A DNA stretch of 64,000 nt from assembly GCF_016908015.1 (NCBI RefSeq), contig NZ_JAFBDB010000006.1:62001-126000 (forward strand), read 5' to 3'. Below, piece after piece: positions 53,354-62,547 of this stretch; positions within the stretch are counted from its first letter, which is position 1, and each line of letters opens with the position of its first letter. The translations under genes were made by a program, and so were the position numbers. The stretch is from Clostridium pascui (GTDB lineage Bacteria; Bacillota; Clostridia; Clostridiales; Clostridiaceae). The notes under the pieces were generated by a model. It made no database searches. It was not told the DNA's origin and worked only from the letters and a program-made list of their open reading frames with translations.

Positions 53354-54451
53354 TTAAATTGCAGGTAACTCATAGTCAGGGTATAATTTAGAGTTAATAT
53401 TCTCTCTTGTTATATTAAAATGGCTTCCTACAAAAGGAGTTTTGTCAGGTACATGATAGTCAATTTCTCTTTGGAAATATTCAATAAGCTCTGTTATAAC
53501 TTCCATATTCATATTCTTTGTTGTACCTGTTAGCCCTGCATATTCAATTAGCATAGCTTCTAATGGAGAAATTCCATTTCTTTCGCCTATTCCTAAAAGT
53601 GAAGTGTTTATAGAAGATGCTCCATAAAGCCAAGCTGTGGTTGCATTACTTACAGCTGCATAAAAGTCATTATGACCGTGCCATTCTATCATTTCCGATG
53701 GAACATTACAATAATATCTAAGACCGTGAATAAGTCCCTGTACGCTTCTTGGCAGTGAAGCTTTATTATATGAAACACCAAGTCCTAAGGTATCGCAAAC
53801 TCTTATCTTTATAGGAATATCGGTTTCCTTTGAAAATCCCATTAATTTATCCACTAGTGGCAACACAAATCCATAAAAATCAGCCATAGTTATATCTTCT
53901 AAATGGCATCTAGGACGAATACCATGATTTAGTGCTTCTATGACTACAGATAGGTACATATCCATAGTTTCTTCTCTTGTTTTGTTTAATTTTTTAAATA
54001 TATGATAATCAGAGCAGGACATGAGTATGCCAGTTTCTTTAATGTCCATTTCCTTTACTAATTCAATATCTTCTTTATCGGCTCTTATCCAGGATGTAAC
54101 CTCTGGAAATTCATATCCTCTTTCAATACAAGTCTGTGCAGCCTTTCTATCTTTTTCTGTATATAAAAAGAATTCTGTCTGCTTAATTACTCCTGAGTTG
54201 TTATCTAGGTCGTGAAGATAATCGAAAATTCTCACCATCTGTTCAGTAGTATATGGAGGCATTGATTGCTGCCCGTCTCTAAAGGTAGTATCCGTAATCC
54301 ATATGTCTTCTGGTAAATCCATAGGCACTTGTGAGTTATTGAAATTTACCTTCGGAATTTTAAAATAAGGAAATGTATCCTTATAGAGATTTCTCATAGA
54401 TACATCTTGAGGGTAGTAATTGTAATTGGATTTTACCATATCATTCATCAT
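53354..54451 (-). CDS. DRE-TIM metallolyase: Re-citrate synthase / isopropylmalate synthase-like
   Basis: The 365-residue enzyme has the DRE-TIM motif TDTTFRDGQQS near residue 52, metal-binding His pair WHGHNDF near 244 and GIGERNGISPLEAM near 272. The QQSMPPYT form and the EFFLYTEKDRKAA segment are those I associate with the clostridial Re-citrate synthases rather than with LeuA, whose motif is RDGEQ and which has a C-terminal regulatory domain missing here. Likely reaction: condensation of acetyl-CoA with oxaloacetate. AAGGAGG precedes the ATG. Isopropylmalate or homocitrate synthesis remains possible. Confidence 0.75.
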   Translation of the reverse strand: MMNDMVKSNYNYYPQDVSMRNLYKDTFPYFKIPKVNFNNSQVPMDLPEDIWITDTTFRDGQQSMPPYTTEQMVRIFDYLHDLDNNSGVIKQTEFFLYTEKDRKAAQTCIERGYEFPEVTSWIRADKEDIELVKEMDIKETGILMSCSDYHIFKKLNKTREETMDMYLSVVIEALNHGIRPRCHLEDITMADFYGFVLPLVDKLMGFSKETDIPIKIRVCDTLGLGVSYNKASLPRSVQGLIHGLRYYCNVPSEMIEWHGHNDFYAAVSNATTAWLYGASSINTSLLGIGERNGISPLEAMLIEYAGLTGTTKNMNMEVITELIEYFQREIDYHVPDKTPFVGSHFNITRENINSKLYPDYELPAI

Positions 54452-54961
54452 CTCAAAACCTCCTTATAGCCAAGGTGTTGGCTTATTATTTGAATTAGAA
54501 TATTGAATGAATTTAGTTTCTATATTTCATATATATTCATTACTGTGTGTTTTGTTTACAATTATTTTTATAGGGTGATTTTGTACTGTTGGTACTAAAA
54601 GTTTAGAAAAGCTAGGTTGCAAGTATTTGTTTTCTATATTGTAGCATTTTAGCTTTATGCTGGCAAAGAATAATTTTCTGAAAAATTGCAATTTTAACTA
54701 AATATCCATTCATGTGATTCGTTTACAATACGAAATAATATTGGTTATTACAAAATTGGATTTTGCAATAAAGTCCAATTCGGGGCGAAAATTTATCCCA
54801 AGTAAGATAATAGAAGAAATAGAGAATAGAGAGACTAAAGGCATTTTTTTATTTAATTCTATAAAAATAAATTATATTACTTTAAGGAATTTTGATATTA
54901 TAATTTTTAAAACGTTGACATCCATATGTAAAAAGAATATACTTTTATTGAAATTAAATAA
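54452..54961. other. Intergenic stretch without a convincing gene
   Basis: AT-rich DNA between the minus-strand synthase gene and the M-box. It must hold the promoter regions of both. An 85-codon plus-strand frame (54714-54971) has no ribosome site, runs into the riboswitch and has random composition, so I do not call it. Confidence 0.6.
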
Positions 54962-55165
54962 TCCTCGGTAGGTGAGGCTACTATAAGGATATGGGTTGCT
55001 GCCGTAAAAGAATGGAAACATTCTGCACTGGTCAACAGATTTTGCCGAACAAAGAAGGTTTAATCTAATGCAACTTCACTGCCTAGTAGAGCTAAAACTT
55101 GAACGAGAAAGTATTGTAGATAATACCTTCATCATATTCAAGTTGTGATGGAGGTTTTTGTTTTA
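54962..55165 (+). promoter_or_regulatory. M-box (ykoK) magnesium riboswitch with terminator
   Basis: The aptamer follows the M-box consensus: GGTAGGTGAGGCTACTATAAGGATATGG, GCTGCCG, GGTCAACAG, GCCGAAC, then CAACTTCACTGCCTAGTAGAGCTAAAACTTGAACGAGAAAG. It is followed by a terminator hairpin (ACCTTCATCA with TGATGGAGGT, then TTTTTGTTTT, 55125-55164). With magnesium bound, transcription should stop here; without it, the mgtE gene is read. This is the standard control of MgtE-type transporters in Firmicutes. Confidence 0.93.
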
Positions 55166-55178
55166 GGAGGTGGCAAGA

Positions 55179-55268
55179 ATGGAAGATGGCGATAGTAGTA
55201 TGGATGGAGAGATTAATAATACATTTAGTTATGTAGAGTCTATCTTCTATTCTTCTTACTTAACGTAA
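55179..55268 (+). CDS. 29-residue reading frame between M-box and mgtE
   Basis: A short frame, MEDGDSSMDGEINNTFSYV..., is preceded by a near perfect TTAGGAGGTGG site that lies directly after the riboswitch terminator. It is acidic (no Lys or Arg). It may be a leader peptide or small protein made only when the riboswitch is on. The strong site is the only support; no homologue is known to me. Confidence 0.4.
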   Translation: MEDGDSSMDGEINNTFSYVESIFYSSYLT

Positions 55269-55369
55269 TTATTTGTGCTAATATCTCTTCACCAGGATAT
55301 CATATTTTAAGAAATTCAAATTTAATATGAACAATTAAATACAACTAAAACTCCACGAGGTGAAGAAAT

Positions 55370-56713
55370 ATGTTTCAAGAAAAGCAAAGCGAATTGATAA
55401 ATAGTTTACTACAAAATGATAAGAATAAAATATATGAAATTATTGATCATATGTATCCCATAGATATTGCATTGGTTTTAGAAGATTTTAGCGATGAAAG
55501 TTTGTTGAAGTTTTACAAATTAGTACATAATGAGTTTATGGCTCAAATTATAGAGCAATCCAGTCATGAATTACAAGTTAGAATCATTAAACTATTTGAT
55601 CTTCAAGATATAGCAGATTTATTTTCTTACATGTCCAATGACGATATTGCTGATATTTTAGGGAATCTTCCCATTAAAATGAGAAAAGATTTATTGAAAA
55701 TGATGAAAAAAGGTGATACCAAACAACTCCAAGAACTGCTGGGATATGACGAAGATAGTGCAGGTGGTATCATGACAACAGAATATATTGCACTGAAAAG
55801 TGATTTGACTATAGAGGAAGCCCTAAAAAAAATTAGGGAAATTGGCCCTGAAACAGAAGTGATTGAAATTATATTTGTACTAGATAAAACTAAAAAGTTG
55901 ATTGGAACAGCAGATTTACGAGATATATTATTGGCATCCGAAGATAAAAAGTTATTTGATATAATGAATGATAATGTAATTTCTGTTAATCCTGAAGTGG
56001 ACCAAGAAAAAGTATCCTTACTTGTTTCAAAATATGATTTAAAAGCTATTCCAGTTATTAATCACAAAAATTGTCTCTTAGGAATTATTACAGTAGATGA
56101 TATAATTGATGTTATTGTTGAAGAGCAAACAGAAGATATGTTAAGGTTAGGTGGTGTAAGTAAGGAAGAGAGAGCAAATAGTACGCTTAAAACTTCTATT
56201 ACAAAGAGGCTTCCTTGGCTGTTTATAAACTTGGGAACAGCTTTCTTAGCTTCCTTTACAGTAGGTTTATTTGAAGACGTTATAGCTCAGGTAGTAGCTT
56301 TAGCTGCTGCTATGCCTATTGTTGCTGGTATGGGAGGAAATGCAGGTACTCAAACTTTATCTGTGGCAATTAGAGGTATTGCTCTTGGAGAACTTAGCCT
56401 TAAAAAGAATTGGAAGTTGGTATTTAAAGAAGTTACTCTAGGAGTAATAAATGGTGCAGCTACGGGTATTTTAACAGGTATTATACTTTATATGAAGTAT
56501 AATAACCCTTATCTTGGATTAATTATTTTTGCCGCGATGGTTGGAAATTTAATGATAGCAGGATTTTTTGGATTTTTAATACCTTTACTGCTAAAGGTAT
56601 TTGGTGTAGATCCAGCATTAGCTTCAGCTATATTTTTAACAACGGCAACGGATGTTTTTGGATTTTTTATTTTTTTAGGATTATCAAAAATGTTTTTACC
56701 TCTTTTAATGTGA
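55370..56713 (+). CDS. mgtE: Magnesium transporter MgtE
   Basis: The 447-residue protein has the MgtE layout: an N-terminal helical domain (about 1-130; NLPIKMRKDLLKMM), two CBS domains (about 133-255; YDEDSAGGIMTTEYIAL opens the first), a plug helix and a C-terminal five-helix channel domain. The pore-lining MGGNAGTQTLSVAIRG is the conserved magnesium-selectivity region. The N and CBS domains sense cytoplasmic magnesium. GAGGTGAAG precedes the ATG. Regulated by the M-box upstream. Confidence 0.96.
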   Translation: MFQEKQSELINSLLQNDKNKIYEIIDHMYPIDIALVLEDFSDESLLKFYKLVHNEFMAQIIEQSSHELQVRIIKLFDLQDIADLFSYMSNDDIADILGNLPIKMRKDLLKMMKKGDTKQLQELLGYDEDSAGGIMTTEYIALKSDLTIEEALKKIREIGPETEVIEIIFVLDKTKKLIGTADLRDILLASEDKKLFDIMNDNVISVNPEVDQEKVSLLVSKYDLKAIPVINHKNCLLGIITVDDIIDVIVEEQTEDMLRLGGVSKEERANSTLKTSITKRLPWLFINLGTAFLASFTVGLFEDVIAQVVALAAAMPIVAGMGGNAGTQTLSVAIRGIALGELSLKKNWKLVFKEVTLGVINGAATGILTGIILYMKYNNPYLGLIIFAAMVGNLMIAGFFGFLIPLLLKVFGVDPALASAIFLTTATDVFGFFIFLGLSKMFLPLLM

Positions 56714-56807
56714 ATATATATAATAGTATGATTATTTTAAAATACTGTGCTACTAGAAATATAAATTATAATCAATTTAAGATAATTGGGTGGGAGAATT
56801 TTTAATT

Positions 56808-57428
56808 ATGATGATTATTATAAAAGGAATTATTATTGGAATGATTGTTGTGTTTCCAATAGGACCTCTTGGAATTATAGCTCTGCAAAGAACTATAAAC
56901 CGAGGTTGGAAAGTCGGTTTTTTTTCGGGCGTAGGTGCCGCTGTATCTGATTTGATTTATTCTTCAGCTGCAATATTTGGAATTAGTTTTGTAGATGATT
57001 TTATAGTTAAACGCAGGCATCAAATTAACCAAATAACAGGTGTGCTTTTTTTAATTGTTGGAATAAATATTTTTATTAATGCCATAGAGAATAAAGGAAT
57101 AGAAGAAGAGGAGAAAAGAGAAATAATGCACCCAGCACTTTCAAATTTTCTACTGGGATTATCGAATCCAATGACTTTTTTAATTTTTCTAACCATATTT
57201 ACTAAAATGGGAACAAAATTAAAAAATGGAGAACCGATACATAACCTGATACTTGTGATTTCTATATTTATTGGTTCGATACTCTTTTGGCTTATCACTT
57301 CTAAATTTGTTAATAACTCTAAAAGAAACTTTAAGATTGAAACGTTTTATATGATAAATAAGGTTATTGGTGTTATAATATCTTTGCTTGGAGTATATAG
57401 TATATTAAAAGGGATATTAAGGTTATAA
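56808..57428 (+). CDS. LysE/RhtB family amino-acid exporter
   Basis: The 206-residue membrane protein with about six helices starts at ATG 56808 after GGGTGGGAG. PIGPLGIIALQRTINRGWKVGFFSGVGAAVSDLIYS is the conserved N-terminal signature of the LysE superfamily, and GLSNPMTFLIFLTIF the second. Members export amino acids or related small molecules. It lies 94 bases after mgtE without a visible terminator, so it may be co-transcribed. Confidence 0.87.
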   Translation: MMIIIKGIIIGMIVVFPIGPLGIIALQRTINRGWKVGFFSGVGAAVSDLIYSSAAIFGISFVDDFIVKRRHQINQITGVLFLIVGINIFINAIENKGIEEEEKREIMHPALSNFLLGLSNPMTFLIFLTIFTKMGTKLKNGEPIHNLILVISIFIGSILFWLITSKFVNNSKRNFKIETFYMINKVIGVIISLLGVYSILKGILRL

Positions 57429-57433
57429 CAGTT

Positions 57434-57470
57434 AAAAAACATTGGACAAGTTTCCGATGTTTTTTATTTT
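57434..57470 (+). terminator. Terminator after the LysE-type gene
   Basis: AAAAACATTGGA pairs with TCCGATGTTTTT across a short loop, T-rich tail. The following bases to 57717 contain no gene I can support and should hold the promoter for the radical-SAM pair. Confidence 0.85.
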
Positions 57471-57717
57471 ATGTATTGTATATGCTGGAGAATTCATAAT
57501 ACATATAAAGATTAAAGGTCTATGATTAAGATTATCAAGTATTATATGTTAGTTCAACTCGGAATTTTTATGAATAATACCATCGTGGATTTATTTTACA
57601 ATTTTCTAATTGACTAATTATATATTGAAGTGTAAAATTACACTATAGGTGTATAATTACTACTGGAAAATAACTAGATCTATAGTTGCTTATTAATTCA
57701 AATGGGGGGGATATGTT

Positions 57718-58620
57718 TTGAGAGTAAAAGATTTTATAAGTTTAAGCATCTTTGGAATGAAAACCATATTGTTTAAAATGAGAAAACCAATCTTGGGCAC
57801 TATAATACTTACAGATTATTGTAATTTAAGCTGCAAGCACTGTGCGGTTAATAATATAAATAAGATCATGTATCCCTATGAAGATATAGTAGAAGAAATG
57901 AACAAGCTTTATGATGAAGGCATAAGGATACTTTTTTTCTGTGGTGGTGAAACTTTAACTTGGAAGGATGGAGACAAGACAATACGGGATCTTATTAAAG
58001 AAGCTAAGAAAATAGGTTTTTTAATAGTTAATATTGTGACCAATGGCACTATTGATTTGGACATACCTGAAGCCGATGTAATATTTTTAAGTCTTGATGG
58101 AATGAAAGAAAATCATAATTTAATAAGAGGAGATACCTTTGACACCATCTTAAACAATGTTTCTAAAGCTGACGCTTCTAATATTTGTGTATATATGGCT
58201 GTAAATAATATGAATCATACGGATATTGAAGCTTTATGTAAGCTGGTAAAAGAGACAAAAAATTTAAAATCCATATCCTTTAATTTTCATACTCCTTACG
58301 AAGGCACAGAACATTTATCTTTATCAAGGGAGCAGCAAGTACAAGCTGTGAATTCAATTAAATCCATGATAAAAGGCGGCTACCCTGTATTTAATTTATA
58401 TTCCGCTTTGGATTATTATCTGCAAAATAAGTGGGACAGACCATGCTATCAATGTATCGTATCCGAAAACAAAAAAAGATTTGTCTGCGGCAGATGCGTT
58501 GAAATTGAAGGTCTTTGTGAGAAATGCGGATACCTATTTGCTGTTGAATTTTCTCTTCTTTGCAGAGGAAATGCTAGAGTGATTTTTGATATGATAAAAA
58601 CTTACTTAAAATACGTATAG
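57718..58620 (+). CDS. Radical SAM protein with C-terminal Cys cluster
   Basis: The 300-residue protein starts with TTG after GGGGGGGAT. The cluster motif is CNLSCKHC (Cys35, 39, 42), followed by FFCGGETLTW (the GGE SAM motif) and NIVTNGT. The last 70 residues contain CYQCIV, CGRC and CEKCGY, a second set of Cys that may bind a zinc or auxiliary Fe-S cluster, as in SPASM-type enzymes. The N-terminal SIFGMKTILFK is amphipathic. It forms a two-gene unit with the HemN-like gene 12 bases downstream. The substrate is unknown. Confidence 0.87.
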   Translation: MRVKDFISLSIFGMKTILFKMRKPILGTIILTDYCNLSCKHCAVNNINKIMYPYEDIVEEMNKLYDEGIRILFFCGGETLTWKDGDKTIRDLIKEAKKIGFLIVNIVTNGTIDLDIPEADVIFLSLDGMKENHNLIRGDTFDTILNNVSKADASNICVYMAVNNMNHTDIEALCKLVKETKNLKSISFNFHTPYEGTEHLSLSREQQVQAVNSIKSMIKGGYPVFNLYSALDYYLQNKWDRPCYQCIVSENKKRFVCGRCVEIEGLCEKCGYLFAVEFSLLCRGNARVIFDMIKTYLKYV

Positions 58621-58632
58621 GAGTGAGGAATA

Positions 58633-59880
58633 GTGATTACAAATTTTCTAAGATTGCTTTTTACTAAATCCATTAAGCCCTTTGCTTTTACAAATGAAAA
58701 TAGTTATGAGCTTAATATGGATGTTCCAGAGCTGGGTGTATATATTCATATTCCCTTTTGTACTACAATATGTGCCTTTTGCCCATATAATAAGATAAAG
58801 TATGATAAGACTTTAGCAGCAGCATACAAGGATGCTTTAATAAAAGAAATAAGTATGGTAGGGGGTATAAATAAGAAAAAGAATAAAATAACTAGTGTGT
58901 ATTTTGGTGGAGGCTCCCCAGCCCTTATGCTTGAAGACCTACCTGATATTTTAAAAGCTTTAAGAAGTAATTTTGATATAAATTGCAATATAGGTTTAGA
59001 GCTACACCCAAGAGATGTGAATGAGGAGGATCTTTTAAAACTAAAAAATATTGGTTTTGACATGATAAGTATAGGTATTCAATCCTTTGATGAAAAATCC
59101 CTAAAGACTTTAGGTAGGGACTATATTAATGGTGCTGAAAAAGTCAGGATGGCAGCTTCTTTAGGCTTTAAAACAATAGATGTAGATCTTATCTTCGGTA
59201 TAGAAGGACAATGTGAAGAGAGCTTAAAAAAGGACTTTAAGACAGCCTTTGAGGCAGGGGCAACTCAGGTCTCAACCTATCCCTTTATTGATTTTTCCTA
59301 TGCTAATAACAAAAGTAAACCTCTAGGAAAGAAGGATAAAAAGAAACTTCTTAACTATCTTGAAAAAGTAAGTGAGGAACTTCAATGCAAAAGAACTGCT
59401 GTATGGACCTTTGGTAAAAAGGATGTTCCAAAGTATTCATCCATAACAAGAGATAATTTTATAGGTTTTGGGCCAAGTGCTACAACTCTTCTAAGGGATT
59501 TCTTTAAAATTAATACTTTTTCAGTAGAAGAATATATTAAGTGCGTTAATGGCAAAAAAATACCCACTGCTCTTACTATGAAATTTAATGAAAGAACACG
59601 AGCGCTTTATTGGTTATTTTGGAATTCATATACATTGAGTATTGATAATGAAAGTTTTAAAAAACTTTTTAACAAGGAATTGGAACAAATATTTAAACTT
59701 GAGTTGACCCTTGGAAGGCTAATGGGATTAGTAACTAAAACAGACCAGGGCTATGAATTAACAGAAAAGGGTACATATAAGTATCATTTAATTGAACAAG
59801 CCTATACCCATCAATATATTGATAAAACTTGGAGAATAGCAACACAAGAAGCATGGCCAAATAGGATAGAGTTGTATTAA
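58633..59880 (+). CDS. HemN/HemW-like radical SAM enzyme
   Basis: The 415-residue protein starts with GTG after AGGAGTGAGG. VYIHIPFCTTICAFCPYNK gives the CxxxCxxC cluster (Cys43, 47, 50) in the context typical of coproporphyrinogen III oxidase-like proteins. VYFGGGSPALM, LELHPRDV and DMISIGIQSFDEKSLKTLGR are further conserved blocks. The C-terminal winged part (LGRLMGLVTKTDQGYELTEKG) fits the HemN_C domain. True heme synthesis, heme transfer or another radical reaction cannot be separated from sequence. No other heme genes are adjacent. Confidence 0.87.
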   Translation: MITNFLRLLFTKSIKPFAFTNENSYELNMDVPELGVYIHIPFCTTICAFCPYNKIKYDKTLAAAYKDALIKEISMVGGINKKKNKITSVYFGGGSPALMLEDLPDILKALRSNFDINCNIGLELHPRDVNEEDLLKLKNIGFDMISIGIQSFDEKSLKTLGRDYINGAEKVRMAASLGFKTIDVDLIFGIEGQCEESLKKDFKTAFEAGATQVSTYPFIDFSYANNKSKPLGKKDKKKLLNYLEKVSEELQCKRTAVWTFGKKDVPKYSSITRDNFIGFGPSATTLLRDFFKINTFSVEEYIKCVNGKKIPTALTMKFNERTRALYWLFWNSYTLSIDNESFKKLFNKELEQIFKLELTLGRLMGLVTKTDQGYELTEKGTYKYHLIEQAYTHQYIDKTWRIATQEAWPNRIELY

Positions 59881-59890
59881 GACAATGTTT

Positions 59891-59925
59891 AAGAAGCAGT
59901 AGTTTAAACTATTGCTTCTTTTTAA
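59891..59925. terminator. Terminator after the radical-SAM pair
   Basis: AAGAAGCAGTAGTTT pairs with AAACTATTGCTTCTT, followed by TTTT. A-rich bases on the other side allow it to act for the convergent minus-strand gene too. Confidence 0.9.
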
Positions 59926-59969
59926 GTTGATTGCAAACCTACTGAGTCTAAGAATCACGTGATAAAAAA

Positions 59970-60728
59970 TTATATTTTTAATTTTTCAGGTGAAGCTTTA
60001 CTCATACTCATAAATGTACTTGCAATTATTGCATCAACTAATGCTATTGCTACAAGCATAAAACTTTGGTTTAAGATAATAACTGGGAATAGGGAAAAAA
60101 TTAAGCTGGATAATATCATACAATACATAATACTGCCGCTTGCTTTATAAAGAGTAGTTAATAATATACTTATTCCAACCAAGTATGCTGAGAATTGTGC
60201 ATAAAACTGTGGAAGCACAATAAACTTTGGTATATAAATAAGTGGTAAGAACCACAATGACCAAAAGAGGCCTGTTGAAATAGAAGACTTCCAAAAGCCG
60301 CTTTTCTCTTCGTTTGAGGGCTGTACTATTCCTCTCCAGCCAATTTCTTGAGAACCCAAGATTAATATTAACAAGGGCAGATAAAAAAAGAAATCTGTAA
60401 AATTACCATATTTATATACACCTTTTAAAAGTATGGCAAAACCATAATGTGCTCCTAGAAATATTGGTATTAAAATAATATTTTTAGGAGCGTTAATTGC
60501 TTTTAATTTAGTTATAAATCCTTTTGCTCCACCAAAAATTTCTTTGTTTAAAATGTGCACCAAAAATGCTGAAATAAGTGGACCTAAGCATCCAAGAATA
60601 AAAATAAATGAATAAAGTGGATTAGAGAATATGTCGTTAAATATAACTTTGTAATAAATTATTAAGCCAAAGCATGTGTAACTTATCAGAAAGGATATTA
60701 ATAAAAATTGATTAGAACTTTTCTTCAA
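59970..60728 (-). CDS. CPBP family intramembrane protease
   Basis: The 252-residue membrane protein has about seven helices. The first conserved motif is QEIGWRGIVQP (EExxxR type, here with Gln in place of the first Glu), and a second with FWSLWFLPL replaces the usual FxxxH. The start is the TTG at 60728 behind GGAGGAG; the longer frame to 60788 has no site before its ATG. The replaced catalytic Glu and His suggest it may be inactive as a protease or use a variant site. Confidence 0.8.
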   Translation of the reverse strand: MKKSSNQFLLISFLISYTCFGLIIYYKVIFNDIFSNPLYSFIFILGCLGPLISAFLVHILNKEIFGGAKGFITKLKAINAPKNIILIPIFLGAHYGFAILLKGVYKYGNFTDFFFYLPLLILILGSQEIGWRGIVQPSNEEKSGFWKSSISTGLFWSLWFLPLIYIPKFIVLPQFYAQFSAYLVGISILLTTLYKASGSIMYCMILSSLIFSLFPVIILNQSFMLVAIALVDAIIASTFMSMSKASPEKLKI

Positions 60729-60893
60729 GATTTCTCCTCCAACAAATTGTATTTGGTTGATGATGGAGTATAAATGCCCATTATACATATACTACCACAT
60801 TTATACATATAAGTCAGTATTTTTAGCTATTTTTTTAAAAATTATGAAATAAATGAAGATAAAAATAATTTAAAATAAATTACCAATTGGTTG

Positions 60894-60922
60894 TTGACAT
60901 TCCATATTTTTCATAATATAAT
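60894..60922 (+). promoter_or_regulatory. Perfect consensus promoter of the tyrosine phenol-lyase operon
   Basis: TTGACA (60894-60899) and TATAAT (60917-60922) stand 17 bases apart, both perfect. Transcription would begin near 60929, leaving a leader of about 80 bases. Such a full-consensus promoter usually needs repression to be controllable. Confidence 0.88.
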
Positions 60923-60940
60923 AAAGATGGTTGATGATGT

Positions 60941-60952
60941 ATGATGCATCAT
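60941..60952. promoter_or_regulatory. Palindromic possible operator
   Basis: ATGATGCATCAT is a perfect 12-bp palindrome about 20 bases downstream of the -10 box. GGTTGATGATG lies just upstream at 60929 and is found again at 60755 near the CPBP gene start, so a regulator might bind both. No regulator gene is nearby in the window. Confidence 0.4.
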
Positions 60953-60988
60953 ATATAAAACACCATATAAAAATAAAATATAAATTAA

Positions 60989-62398
<1,410 letters not shown>

Positions 62399-62416
62399 TA
62401 GGAGTAAAAAATTATT

Positions 62417-62455
62417 ATTCTATATTATCAGGCTTCATGCTTGATAATATAGAAT
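62417..62455 (+). other. Hairpin between tpl and the NSS transporter gene
   Basis: ATTCTATATTATCAGGC pairs with GCTTGATAATATAGAAT (one wobble) across a 5-base loop. No T run follows, so it is more likely an attenuating or mRNA-protecting structure than a full terminator. Confidence 0.7.
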
Positions 62456-62547
62456 ATAAGCATGGTACAAAAAGGTATGTTGAGTATAAATAAAAATACT
62501 ACTTTATAATGACTCCTATTGTAGGGGTGAAAATTGGGAGGAGATGT

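Noticed and set aside
54714-54971. 85-codon plus-strand reading frame upstream of mgtE
   Set aside because: No ribosome binding site, composition like surrounding AT-rich DNA, and its end overlaps the M-box aptamer.
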